Positions 15,640 through 23,041 of a DNA stretch of 35,821 nt are shown here, one piece after another. How positions within the stretch are numbered: the first letter of the stretch is position 1; every line of letters starts with the position of its first letter. Source of the DNA: DATCVR01 sp036566745 (lineage in GTDB: Bacteria; Actinomycetota; Actinomycetes; Jiangellales; Jiangellaceae). The position numbers were made by a program, and so were the translations under genes. The notes below the pieces were generated by a model. It worked only from the letters and a program-made list of their open reading frames with translations. It searched no databases and was not told the DNA's origin. The stretch covers positions 1-35,821 of the forward strand of contig DATCVR010000406.1 in NCBI GenBank assembly GCA_036566745.1, given 5' to 3'.

Positions 15640-15660
15640 ATCTGCCTTTCGGAGGTCGCC

Positions 15661-16170
15661 ATGACAGTGCAGGACGAGCAGGTCAGAGACGTGTTCCACG
15701 GGTATGTGGAGCCGCACGCGAGGAGGCTCCGGCCGCCCATGGGCCATGCCGCGCTCGATCTGCTCGACCACGCTCGGATGTGCCTGGCGGAGGCGTCGTC
15801 GGTCACCACGGCCAACGAGCGATTCGCCGCGGCGCACCTCGCGGCGTTGCGGGCAGCGGCCGCCGTGCTGGCGACTCGCGCGCAGCCGGGCGGGCGGGGG
15901 CGCGGCACTGCTCGGCGCAGCCACGGCCCGCGCAACGTGTGGGAGTTGCTGCCTGCCGTGGCGCCCGAGCTCACCGAGTGGTCGGCGTTCTTCGGGGCCA
16001 ATGCCGCCAAGCGGGCCGCGGCTCAGGCGGGTCTGCATTCGGCGGTCAGCGCGCGCGAGGCCGACGATCTCTTGCGCGATTCCGAGGCGTTCCTCGGGCT
16101 CGTCTGCGTGATGCTCGGGCTGCCCTATCAGGAACCACTCAGCGGTTCGGTCGCAGGGCTTTCCGGATGA
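15661..16170 (+). CDS. SAV_6107-family HEPN domain protein, SOS-box controlled
   Basis: 169 residues, all-helical. It matches the SAV_6107-type HEPN family: DLLDHARMCLAEASSVTTANERFAAAHLAALRAAAAVL is the hallmark region (residues 33-70, quoted here only to R54 and H59), then RNVWELLPAVAPELTEWSAF and a C-terminal helix. HEPN proteins include RNases that use an RX4-6H motif. R54 and H59 fit RX4H, but they lie in an early helix rather than the usual late one, so catalysis is uncertain. The start is ATG 15661 with RBS CGGAGG; a longer frame from 15604 overlaps the promoter. Its strong promoter and SOS box indicate induction by DNA damage. The biological role is not established. Confidence 0.8.
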   Translation: MTVQDEQVRDVFHGYVEPHARRLRPPMGHAALDLLDHARMCLAEASSVTTANERFAAAHLAALRAAAAVLATRAQPGGRGRGTARRSHGPRNVWELLPAVAPELTEWSAFFGANAAKRAAAQAGLHSAVSAREADDLLRDSEAFLGLVCVMLGLPYQEPLSGSVAGLSG

Positions 16171-16239
16171 CGGGAAGCTCGGCGGGCCGCGCGGTGTTGT
16201 CACCGAAGTATCCCGACGGCCGACCCGGAGGAGCACAGC

Positions 16240-17157
16240 ATGTCGCGAGGCGATGCTCTCTACGAAATCGTCGACGACGTCCCTGAGCTCGACGCGCCTG
16301 TGCTCGTGCACTGGCTCGACGGGTTCATCGACGCGGGTTCGGCTGGCAGCGGGCTTGTCGAGCACCTGCTCGACACGCTCGACCACCGCGTGGTGGCCCG
16401 CTTCGACGCCGATCGGCTCGTCGATTACCGCGCCCGCCGCCCGGAGATGCTCTTCTCCGACGGCGCCTACCAGGACTACACCGAGCCCGAGCTCGTGCTC
16501 CGGCTGGTGAACGACGACGGTGGCTCTCCTTTCCTCCTGCTCACCGGGCCCGAGCCCGACGTCATGTGGGAGGGGTTCAGTCAGGCCGTCATCGAGCTGG
16601 TCGAGCGCTTCGGCGTGCGGCTCACCGTCGGGGTCCACGGCATCCCCAATCCGGTGCCCCACACCCGGCCCATCGGCGTCATCCCCCACGCCACCCGGCC
16701 GGGGCTGGTCACGGGCGAGAGCCCCATCACCGCCGAGCTGCGGATCCCCGGCAGTGCCGCGGCGCTGCTCGAGTACCGGCTCGGACGGACCGGCCACGAC
16801 GCCGTGGGCTTCGTGGCGCGGGTGCCTCACTATCTCGCTGAGTCCGACTACCCGCAGGCCTCCCTGGCGTTGCTGCGTGCGGTGAGCTCGGCCACCGGGC
16901 TCCTGCTGCCGGCCGAGGCGCTGATTGAGGCCTCAGCGCGCACCGACGAGCTGGTCCAGGAACAGATCGACGGCAACGACCAGGTCGCTCGCGTGGTCCA
17001 CGCCCTCGAGAGCCAATACGACGCATTCGCGCGCGGCGACTCCCGCGGCAACCTCATGGCCGAGCAGCGAGCCATCCCGAGCGCTGAGGAGATCGGCGCC
17101 GAGCTCGAGCAGTTCCTCGCTGATCTCGACGAGCCCGACGAGCGTGCCGACGGCTGA
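16240..17157 (+). CDS. PAC2 family protein
   Basis: 305 residues of the PAC2 family, whose fold is shared with archaeal and eukaryotic proteasome-assembly chaperones. The actinobacterial members have no proven function. Recognised by LVHWLDGFIDAGSAGSGLVEHLL, VARFDADRLVDYRARRP, LLLTGPEPDVMWEGF, and GVHGIPNPVPHTRPIGVIPH. The C-terminal 80 residues are helical and acidic, with EEIGAELEQFLADLDEPDE. RBS CCGGAGGAG precedes ATG 16240. It lies 69 nt after the HEPN gene and may be partly co-transcribed, but no terminator or promoter is clear in that gap. Proteasome genes are not in the window. Confidence 0.88.
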   Translation: MSRGDALYEIVDDVPELDAPVLVHWLDGFIDAGSAGSGLVEHLLDTLDHRVVARFDADRLVDYRARRPEMLFSDGAYQDYTEPELVLRLVNDDGGSPFLLLTGPEPDVMWEGFSQAVIELVERFGVRLTVGVHGIPNPVPHTRPIGVIPHATRPGLVTGESPITAELRIPGSAAALLEYRLGRTGHDAVGFVARVPHYLAESDYPQASLALLRAVSSATGLLLPAEALIEASARTDELVQEQIDGNDQVARVVHALESQYDAFARGDSRGNLMAEQRAIPSAEEIGAELEQFLADLDEPDERADG

Positions 17158-17173
17158 CGGCGCCTGACCCGTC

Positions 17174-17199
17174 GAGCCGGGCTGCGCGAGGCCGGGCTC
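17174..17199. terminator. Hairpin between convergent PAC2 and arfB genes
   Basis: GAGCCGGGC (17174-17182) pairs with GCCGGGCTC (17191-17199), giving a 9-bp stem with one G-G mismatch and an 8-nt loop. It overlaps the arfB stop codon. There is no U-tract; probably a bidirectional actinobacterial terminator. Confidence 0.4.
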
Positions 17200-17626
17200 A
17201 CGAGTCGTCGACGCGCCCGCGCAGTCGCTTGGTCTGACCGCGCTGCTTCTTCGCTTCAACGCGTCGTGCCCGGGCGGCTCGCGACGGCTTGGTCGGGCGG
17301 CGCGGGCGAGGCGGCGGCGCGAGCGCCTCGGCCAGCAGGTCGGCCAAGCGGCGTTCGGCGGCTTCCCGGTTACGCAGCTGCGATCGATGCTCCGACGCCA
17401 CCACCGTCACCACGCCGTCCACCAGCCGGCTTCCGAGCCGCTCGAGCACCCGAGCCCGCTGGGCCTCCGTCAGTGCTCGCGAGTTCGCCACGTCGAAGGA
17501 CAGCTCCACTCGTGAGTCGGTGGTGTTCACGCTCTGGCCGCCTGGGCCGCTCGACCGGGAGAATCGCCAGTCGAGCTCGTCCTCGCCGACGAGTACGGCG
17601 GGAGTCACACGCAACGGCCCTGGCAT
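17198..17626 (-). CDS. arfB: Alternative ribosome-rescue factor ArfB (peptidyl-tRNA hydrolase, RF-1 like)
   Basis: 142 residues with the release-factor-like catalytic domain. SSGPGGQSVNTTDSRVEL (residues 26-43) carries the GGQ tripeptide at 29-31 that hydrolyses peptidyl-tRNA on stalled ribosomes. The C-terminus is a long Arg/Lys/Pro-rich tail (PRPRRPTKPSRAARARR, then KKQRGQTKRLRGR). In ArfB this tail enters the empty mRNA channel. The start is ATG 17626; an upstream in-frame Met at 17662 would add 12 residues unlike the family. CACAAT six nucleotides before the ATG may be a -10 for a leaderless transcript. Confidence 0.9.
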   Translation of the reverse strand: MPGPLRVTPAVLVGEDELDWRFSRSSGPGGQSVNTTDSRVELSFDVANSRALTEAQRARVLERLGSRLVDGVVTVVASEHRSQLRNREAAERRLADLLAEALAPPPRPRRPTKPSRAARARRVEAKKQRGQTKRLRGRVDDS

Positions 17627-17782
17627 CGTTCCATTGTGGCGGCTCCGCGGGCAGCCGCTCACGGCGGTCGCCGCCAGAAGCCGCTCGCGCCCGCAGCTCT
17701 CGACCGACCGCAGTCCATGCTGAACCGCAGCTCACTGGCGGCTCAGTGCACGGCCGGTCGCGGCGGCGGCCGATGCGGCGGT

Positions 17783-17788
17783 TAGGCT
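17783..17788 (+). promoter_or_regulatory. Putative -10 element for leaderless DUF3817 transcript
   Basis: TAGGCT lies six nucleotides before GTG 17795. No Shine-Dalgarno sequence is present. Confidence 0.4.
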
Positions 17789-17794
17789 CGCGAC

Positions 17795-18106
17795 GTGCGC
17801 AAAGATGCTCTGCCCTTCTACCGCGTGATGGCCTATGTCACCGGTGTGTTCCTGTTGCTGCTCTGCGTGGGGCTGGTGCTTCGTCTCGGCCCGGCTCAGA
17901 GCGACACGCTGAGCACGGTGGTCGCGCCGCTACACGGCTGGCTCTACGTCGTCTACCTGGTCGCCACCGGCCTGCTGGTGTACCAGCGGGAGTGGAAGGC
18001 GAGCTGGGCGATCCTCATCGCGCTGGCGGGCACGATCCCGTTCGCGTCGTTCGCGGCCGAGCGGTTCGTCGTCAAGAAGGCGCGTGAGTCACAGCGGGTT
18101 CGATGA
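17795..18106 (+). CDS. DUF3817 family small integral membrane protein
   Basis: 103 residues with three predicted membrane helices (about 12-31, 45-63 and 69-85) and a basic C-terminus. LPFYRVMAYVTGVFLLLLC and APLHGWLYVVYLVATGLL match the DUF3817 family, whose function is unknown. The start is GTG 17795. Its last 35 nt overlap the end of the convergent SURF1 gene. Confidence 0.8.
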   Translation: MRKDALPFYRVMAYVTGVFLLLLCVGLVLRLGPAQSDTLSTVVAPLHGWLYVVYLVATGLLVYQREWKASWAILIALAGTIPFASFAAERFVVKKARESQRVR

Positions 18107-18854
18107 CGTCGGCGCGCTCCCGGCGTACGGCCGAGCGCATCATGGATCCCCAGAACACGATCGCGGCCGCGGCGAAGACCCACCACTGAGCCCAGTACGA
18201 CAGGTTCTGCCACGGGTTGACGTCGCGGATCGGCGCCACGGCATCCACCTCGAGCACCGCCGGCGCCGGGTCGGTGGCCGGGGTCTGTGACGAGAGCAGT
18301 AGGTACCCCTCGATCGTCACGCCCGGCGCCAGCCCGGTGCGCTCAGCGATCGGCTCGGGTGCGAGGTAGCCGATCTGGTCCGCCTCGAGGGCCTGGTCGG
18401 TGCGGCCGGTGGCCGCCCCGGGCGGTTCGGGTTCGAGGAGCAGGCCCACCACGCTGACCGGCCCGGACGGCACCGCTGCCGCGGGGTCGTCGGCGTCGTC
18501 GATCCAGCCGCGGACCACCGGCACGACGGTGCCGTCGGAGGTCTCCAGCGGGGTCAGCACATACGAGCCCAGAACGTCGCCGTGGGCGCGTCCGGGCACG
18601 AGCAGCTGCTCGTCGGCCAGGTAGCGGCCCTCGGCCTCGACCTGGCGGTCCGCTCCGACGCCCAGGGCTCGGCCGGGTGCGACCAGGTCGGCCACCGGCA
18701 CCGGCTCACGCTCCCGCAGCTCGTGGCGTTCCTGGCTGTCGCGATACACGCCGAGCTGCCACCAACCGAGCGCGACGAATCCGGCGACCACGAGCACCAC
18801 CAGGGCGTGCAGGGCGAGCCACCGCGGGGTCAGTAGGATTCGGCGCACTCCCAC
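18072..18854 (-). CDS. SURF1 family protein (cytochrome oxidase assembly), copy B
   Basis: 260 residues. An N-terminal membrane helix (about 12-30) is followed by GWWQLGVYRD (30-39), an extracytoplasmic domain with YVLTPLETSDG and VVRGWIDD, and a C-terminal helix preceded by NPWQNLSYWAQWWVF (213-227). This is the canonical SURF1 pattern for haem-copper oxidase biogenesis. It differs clearly from copy A at 2032-2847 (RGW against DRGF, WAQWW against AIQWF), so the two are old paralogues and not a recent duplication. The proposed start is GTG 18854, with a second GTG at 18848. It overlaps the end of the DUF3817 gene. Confidence 0.85.
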   Translation of the reverse strand: MGVRRILLTPRWLALHALVVLVVAGFVALGWWQLGVYRDSQERHELREREPVPVADLVAPGRALGVGADRQVEAEGRYLADEQLLVPGRAHGDVLGSYVLTPLETSDGTVVPVVRGWIDDADDPAAAVPSGPVSVVGLLLEPEPPGAATGRTDQALEADQIGYLAPEPIAERTGLAPGVTIEGYLLLSSQTPATDPAPAVLEVDAVAPIRDVNPWQNLSYWAQWWVFAAAAIVFWGSMMRSAVRRERADVIEPAVTHAPS

Positions 18855-19000
18855 ACGGTAGTAGCCCGTCCGTCACGTACCACCGACCGGACGGCCGAGT
18901 ACCTGATCCTCCCGAAGCGAGTAATGTTCGCATGGTCTGTTTCTAGACACATCCACGTCGACGTCCTGGCCGGAACGATCATGATGGAGAAGAGATCGAT

Positions 19001-19762
19001 ATGACTCGACCACACCCGCTGACTGCCATGACGGAGCGGGCGTGGTCGCAGGCATGGCGCGCCGAACAGCGGGTCGTCGATCGGATGAGCGATCGTGGCA
19101 CCTGGCTGCCCAACGTCATCGAGCGGCGCGGCTGGGGCGTGGTGCGCTGGACGTCCGGCCGTCCGGCCCACGCGGCGAGTTCCGGCCAGGCCGTCCCCGA
19201 GACGTTCGTCGTGCTGCGCCCCGACGTCAGCGACCCGGCGCGCACCGCCGACATCGCCGAAGCCCTCCGTGACGAGCCGCCCGCGTTCCAGGCGGCGGGC
19301 ATCGGCCTCGCCCGCCAGCAGTTGTCCGCGGCGGCGATCGGTGCGGGCGTCGTCGGCGTGCTGGCTCTGGTCGTCTCGCTGATCGCGAGTCTGCCGTTCC
19401 TGGTCCTGCTGCTCGCCGTCCTCCTCGGTGCGGTGCTGGGCGGCGTGGGCGGGGGAGCGCTGGCGAAGTACCGCGCCGACCGCACCCGCGCCGAGGCACT
19501 CGGCGACAACCGCAAGCTGCGCGTGGTCACCGGCCGCTACGCCCCCGAGTCGTGGCTGCGGCTGGTCGAGGCGGCCACCGTCCTCGAGTCGTCGCTGCCC
19601 AAGCGCGGCGACGACATCGGCGAGGCCGACCGGCAGGCCGCCGACGCCGTGCGCGCGGCGTTGTGGGAGGCGAGCGGGCTGCTCCTCGGCTCGTCGGACC
19701 ACACCGGCGTCGAGGTGTTGGCCGACGGCGTCATGCGGCTGGCTCGCGCCCACCGCAGCTGA
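19001..19762 (+). CDS. Unrecognised membrane protein with a central transmembrane hairpin
   Basis: 253 residues that I cannot assign to a named family. The N-terminal 105 residues are soluble and charged (RVVDRMSDRGTWLPNVIERR). A long hydrophobic hairpin spans about 107-150: AAAIGAGVVGVLALVVSLIA, then LPFLVLLLAVLLGAVLGGVG. The C-terminal soluble domain has LRVVTGRYAPESWLRLVEAA and ends LADGVMRLARAHRS. Both soluble ends should face the cytoplasm. GGAGAAG upstream of the ATG is a reasonable RBS. Codon use is normal for the window. It converges on ligB with an 11-nt gap. The 146 nt before it, back to the divergent SURF1 gene, show no strong motif. Confidence 0.65.
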   Translation: MTRPHPLTAMTERAWSQAWRAEQRVVDRMSDRGTWLPNVIERRGWGVVRWTSGRPAHAASSGQAVPETFVVLRPDVSDPARTADIAEALRDEPPAFQAAGIGLARQQLSAAAIGAGVVGVLALVVSLIASLPFLVLLLAVLLGAVLGGVGGGALAKYRADRTRAEALGDNRKLRVVTGRYAPESWLRLVEAATVLESSLPKRGDDIGEADRQAADAVRAALWEASGLLLGSSDHTGVEVLADGVMRLARAHRS

Positions 19763-19773
19763 CCTCGGCGGCC

Positions 19774-21318
19774 TCAGCTCGCCTCGTGGATGGCCGCCAC
19801 CGTGGCGATGGTGTCGGCCTCGTCGGCTGCCTTGTCGTCGCGGTGACGTAGGACCCTCGCGAAGCGCAACGCCATGCCGGCGGGATACCGCGGAGAGTTC
19901 TGGACGCCGTCGAAGGCGATCTCGACCACCAATTCAGGGCGCACCGGCACGACCCAGCTGTCAGTGGGACCGGCGGCGAGTTCGAGCAGCCGCTCGGTCT
20001 GCCAGGTGAGCATGGCGTCGGTGAGCCCCTTGAACGTCTTGCCGAGCATGACGAAGCCACCCGGCGGACCGAACCGCCCCTCGGGGTCGCGTGCCCCGAG
20101 ATGGAGGTTGGACAGCCACCCCTGCCGGCGCCCGTGGCCCCACTCGGCGGCGAGCACCACGAGGTCGAGGGTGTGCCGCGGCTTGACCTTGAGCCAGCCC
20201 GACCCGCGCCGGCCGGCTTCGTACGGCGCGTCGAGGGACTTCACCACCACGCCTTCGTGACCGAGCCCGACCGCCTCGGCGAAGAACTCCTGCGCCACAG
20301 CCGGGTCGGCGGTGACGATGCGGGGCGCGCGCTGGTGGTCGGGAACCACGCCGGACAACGCCTCCCATCGTTCGACGGCCGGCGCGCCCACCAGGTCGTC
20401 GCCGTCGAGATGGAGACAGTCGAACAGGAAGACCGACAGCGGGATCTCGCGGCGCGCGGCCTCGGCGTCGCCGCGGCGCCCGACCCGGGAAGCGGTGCGC
20501 TGGAACGGCAACGGCCGGCCGGACGGCCCGAGCGCGATCGCCTCGCCGTCGAGGACCACCGAGCGCACCGGCAACGCCAGAGCCGCCTCGACCAGCTCGG
20601 GGACCCGCGCGGTGACGTCGTCGAGGGTGCGGGTGAACACGCGGACCTCGGAGCCGTTGCGATGGATCTGGACGCGGATGCCGTCGAGCTTCCATTCGAT
20701 ACCGGCCTCGCCGACCTGGGCCAGGGCGTCGTCGATGCCGGTGGAGGGTGAGGCGAGCATCGGGCGTAGTGGCGACCCCACGGTCAGCCGGAACCGCGCC
20801 AGCCCGTCGGCGCCCTCGGCGAGGACGGCCTCGGCCACCGGGACCAGCGCCCCGGCCACCGTGACGGCACGCCGGATGTCGGCCGCAGGCGTGCCGGTGG
20901 CAGAGGCGACGGCTTCGGTGAGCACGCCGTCGAGAGCGCCCTGGCGCAGCTCGCCGGTGACGAGGCCGGCCAGGAGCCGCTGCTCGGTGGCCGTGGCGCG
21001 GGCGAGCATCGCCTGGAATCGCTGACGGCGGTCGGTGGTGGACCCGGCGCCGCCGAGCGCGGCGATGGCCTCGAACTCGGCGTCGACCTCGGCCAGCTGG
21101 AGCGTGGGCTCGACGGCCGGCGCCGGCATCGAGCGGAGGGCGGCCGGACCGAGGCCGGTACGACGCTGGCGCAGCCGACCCTCGAGGTACGTGGTGGCGA
21201 GCCCGGCGACCTCGGGCTCGGCCTCACGCAGGCAGCCCGCGAGCAGCTGGATCTTGGCCAGCCGCGACGCCGTGGCGGCCACCGCGGCAGAGGTGTCGGC
21301 GAGGTCGGCCAGGAGCAT
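19774..21318 (-). CDS. ligB: ATP-dependent DNA ligase (LigB type)
   Basis: 514 residues. It seals nicks in duplex DNA by forming an AMP-lysine intermediate. Helical DNA-binding domain about 1-180. The adenylation domain begins at LRPMLASPS and has motif I EWKLDGIRVQIHR, with nucleophile K210. VVLDGEAIAL, GHEGVVVKSL and GSGWLKVKP are motifs III to V. A C-terminal OB-fold domain completes it. Length and order match mycobacterial LigB (Rv3062). There is no LigD polymerase or nuclease domain and no Ku gene nearby, so a general repair role fits better than end joining. The start is ATG 21318; an upstream extension overlaps the intergenic hairpin. Confidence 0.9.
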   Translation of the reverse strand: MLLADLADTSAAVAATASRLAKIQLLAGCLREAEPEVAGLATTYLEGRLRQRRTGLGPAALRSMPAPAVEPTLQLAEVDAEFEAIAALGGAGSTTDRRQRFQAMLARATATEQRLLAGLVTGELRQGALDGVLTEAVASATGTPAADIRRAVTVAGALVPVAEAVLAEGADGLARFRLTVGSPLRPMLASPSTGIDDALAQVGEAGIEWKLDGIRVQIHRNGSEVRVFTRTLDDVTARVPELVEAALALPVRSVVLDGEAIALGPSGRPLPFQRTASRVGRRGDAEAARREIPLSVFLFDCLHLDGDDLVGAPAVERWEALSGVVPDHQRAPRIVTADPAVAQEFFAEAVGLGHEGVVVKSLDAPYEAGRRGSGWLKVKPRHTLDLVVLAAEWGHGRRQGWLSNLHLGARDPEGRFGPPGGFVMLGKTFKGLTDAMLTWQTERLLELAAGPTDSWVVPVRPELVVEIAFDGVQNSPRYPAGMALRFARVLRHRDDKAADEADTIATVAAIHEAS

Positions 21319-21370
21319 GTCAGCAGTGTGCCCTGCCGCACCGACAGCCGCAGACGTTCCTGGACGCGAA

Positions 21371-21403
21371 CGAGCGCCCCGGGTCAGGGGCCCGGGGCGC
21401 TCG
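21371..21403 (-). terminator. Strong hairpin after htrA
   Basis: A perfect 13-bp stem (CGAGCGCCCCGGG, 21371-21383, with its complement at 21391-21403) and a 7-nt loop, 41 nt after the htrA stop. There is no U-tract on either strand. It probably ends the mprA-mprB-htrA transcript. Confidence 0.65.
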
Positions 21404-21443
21404 CCGTGCGAACACGACACCGTCAGGTGGTCACGTCACACCG

Positions 21444-23000
21444 TCAGGTCGTGCTCGCGTCGCTACCGAGGGTGAGCTCGGTGGTGTGCTCCTCACCGTC
21501 GCGCAGGTAGGTGAGGGTGACCGTGTCGCCCGGGCGGTGCGAGCGGGCGGCGGCCACCAGCGAGGTGCCGTTGGTGATGATCCGGTCATCGATCTTGGTG
21601 ACGACGTCGCCCTCCTGCAGGCCGGCCTCGGCGCCGCTGGAGTCGGGCTCGACCGAGGCGATCAGCGCACCACGAGTGCCGTCCTGCGGGTCACCCACGC
21701 CCACCCCGATGCGGGCGTGCGTGGCCTTGCCGTCCTTGAGCAGCTCGTCGGCGATCGGCTTGGCCTGGTCGATCGGGATCGAGAAGCCCAGTCCGATCGA
21801 GCCCGAGCTCTGCCCGGTGGTGGCGATCGCGCTGTTGATGCCGATCACCTCGCCGGCCATGTTCACCAGCGGGCCGCCGGAGTTGCCCGGGTTGATCGGG
21901 GCGTCGGTCTGGATGGCGTCCATGACCGAACTCTCCTGGCTGTTCTGGTCGCCGGTCTGGACCGGGCGGTTGAGCGCGGACACGATGCCGGTGGTGACGG
22001 TGCCCTCGAGACCCAGCGGGGAGCCGATCGCGACGACCTGCTCGCCCACGGCGACGTCGGCCGAGCTGCCCAGCTGAGCGGGCGTCAGGCCGGAGACGTC
22101 CTGGGCCTTGATCACGGCGAGGTCGGTGGTGGGGTCGGTGCCGAGCACCTCGGCGTCGGCGGTGGTGCCGTCGGAGAACGTGACCTGAACCTGTCCGCCC
22201 TCGCCCGCGCCCTGGACGACGTGGTTGTTGGTGAGGATCTCGCCGTCGGAGGAGATGATCACGCCGGTTCCGGTGCCCTCGCCCATCTGGGTGCGCACCG
22301 AGATGGACACGACACTGGGCAGCACGGTGGCCGCCACGTCCTCGACGTTGGACATGGTCGAGGCCTGCTGGCCGCTGGTGCTGTCGCCCTTGTCGTCGCT
22401 CGTGCCGAGGTCGCTGCGGGTGACGCCCGGCGTAGTGGTGTCGTCGTCGCCGACGAGGGCGGTCACTGCGGCTCCGGCCCCGCCACCGAGCACGGCCCCG
22501 ATGGCCAGCCCGGCCAGGAGCATCGCGCCGCGGCGGCTCTTGGGCTTCGACGGCGGGGCCGGCGAGGCCGGGAAACCTCCCTGCGCGGCGAAGACGGTGG
22601 TCATGTCGCCCGGCGGCGGCGTGGGAGTGCCGAAGGGCGAACCTTCCGGCGTGGACGCCTGAGCTTGCGGCTGGTTCGACGCCGATGCGGCGCTCGCCGA
22701 CCACGGGTTCTGTCCGGCCGGGCCGGTGTGACCGCCCGGGGTCGAGGACGGCGCCGACCATCCAGCGCCATGCGGAGCCGCGTGAGCGCTGTGCGCGGCG
22801 GCGGTGGTGGGGGCGTCCGCCGGGGGCGGCGGCACCGGGTGTGGAGTCGTGGGGGCCGCCGGAGCCGACGGCGCGGGTGCGGCCGGTGCCGAGGGCGTCG
22901 CCGGTGCATTGACGTCGGCCGGCGTGGCGGCGTCGGGGGCGGACGCCGAACCGGGCGTCGTGGTGTCAGCTGGGGTGGTGCTGCGGCTCTTCTCGTCCAT
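21444..23000 (-). CDS. htrA: HtrA/PepD-like membrane-anchored serine protease
   Basis: 518 residues. A Pro/Ala/Thr/Ser-rich cytoplasmic N-terminus of about 155 residues precedes one membrane helix (about 159-184). The extracytoplasmic trypsin-like domain follows, with the triad H260 (TNNHVV), D293 (TDLAVI) and S374 (PGNSGGP), and then one PDZ domain (about 430-518). Such proteases degrade or refold damaged envelope proteins. The order mprA-mprB-htrA matches the mycobacterial mprA-mprB-pepD operon. The start is ATG 23000; a GTG at 23009 would add three residues. It has its own MprA-box-like repeat in the 41-nt gap after mprB. Confidence 0.92.
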   Translation of the reverse strand: MDEKSRSTTPADTTTPGSASAPDAATPADVNAPATPSAPAAPAPSAPAAPTTPHPVPPPPADAPTTAAAHSAHAAPHGAGWSAPSSTPGGHTGPAGQNPWSASAASASNQPQAQASTPEGSPFGTPTPPPGDMTTVFAAQGGFPASPAPPSKPKSRRGAMLLAGLAIGAVLGGGAGAAVTALVGDDDTTTPGVTRSDLGTSDDKGDSTSGQQASTMSNVEDVAATVLPSVVSISVRTQMGEGTGTGVIISSDGEILTNNHVVQGAGEGGQVQVTFSDGTTADAEVLGTDPTTDLAVIKAQDVSGLTPAQLGSSADVAVGEQVVAIGSPLGLEGTVTTGIVSALNRPVQTGDQNSQESSVMDAIQTDAPINPGNSGGPLVNMAGEVIGINSAIATTGQSSGSIGLGFSIPIDQAKPIADELLKDGKATHARIGVGVGDPQDGTRGALIASVEPDSSGAEAGLQEGDVVTKIDDRIITNGTSLVAAARSHRPGDTVTLTYLRDGEEHTTELTLGSDASTT

Positions 23001-23019
23001 GCCACCCACCGTGCCGGGG

Positions 23020-23041
23020 CGGGCTGAGAGCAGGCTGAGAG
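23020..23041 (-). promoter_or_regulatory. MprA-box-like direct repeat upstream of htrA
   Basis: On the minus strand CTCTCAGCCTG is followed directly by CTCTCAGCCCG, two 11-bp units differing at one position. They lie wholly in the 41-nt gap between the mprB stop and the htrA start. An 11-bp period puts both units on one face of the helix, as expected for an OmpR-family dimer. Mycobacterial MprA binds direct repeats upstream of mprA and pepD. Confidence 0.7.

Noticed and set aside
15553..16830. N-terminal extension of the YbaK frame back to 16830
   Set aside because: It runs antisense through the HEPN gene, its promoter and the start of the PAC2 gene. Family homology begins only at 15552.
21486..23027. 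Plus-strand open frame of 513 codons opposite htrA
   Set aside because: Antisense shadow with Gly/Arg/Val-rich translation. The protease frame on the minus strand has an intact triad and PDZ domain.
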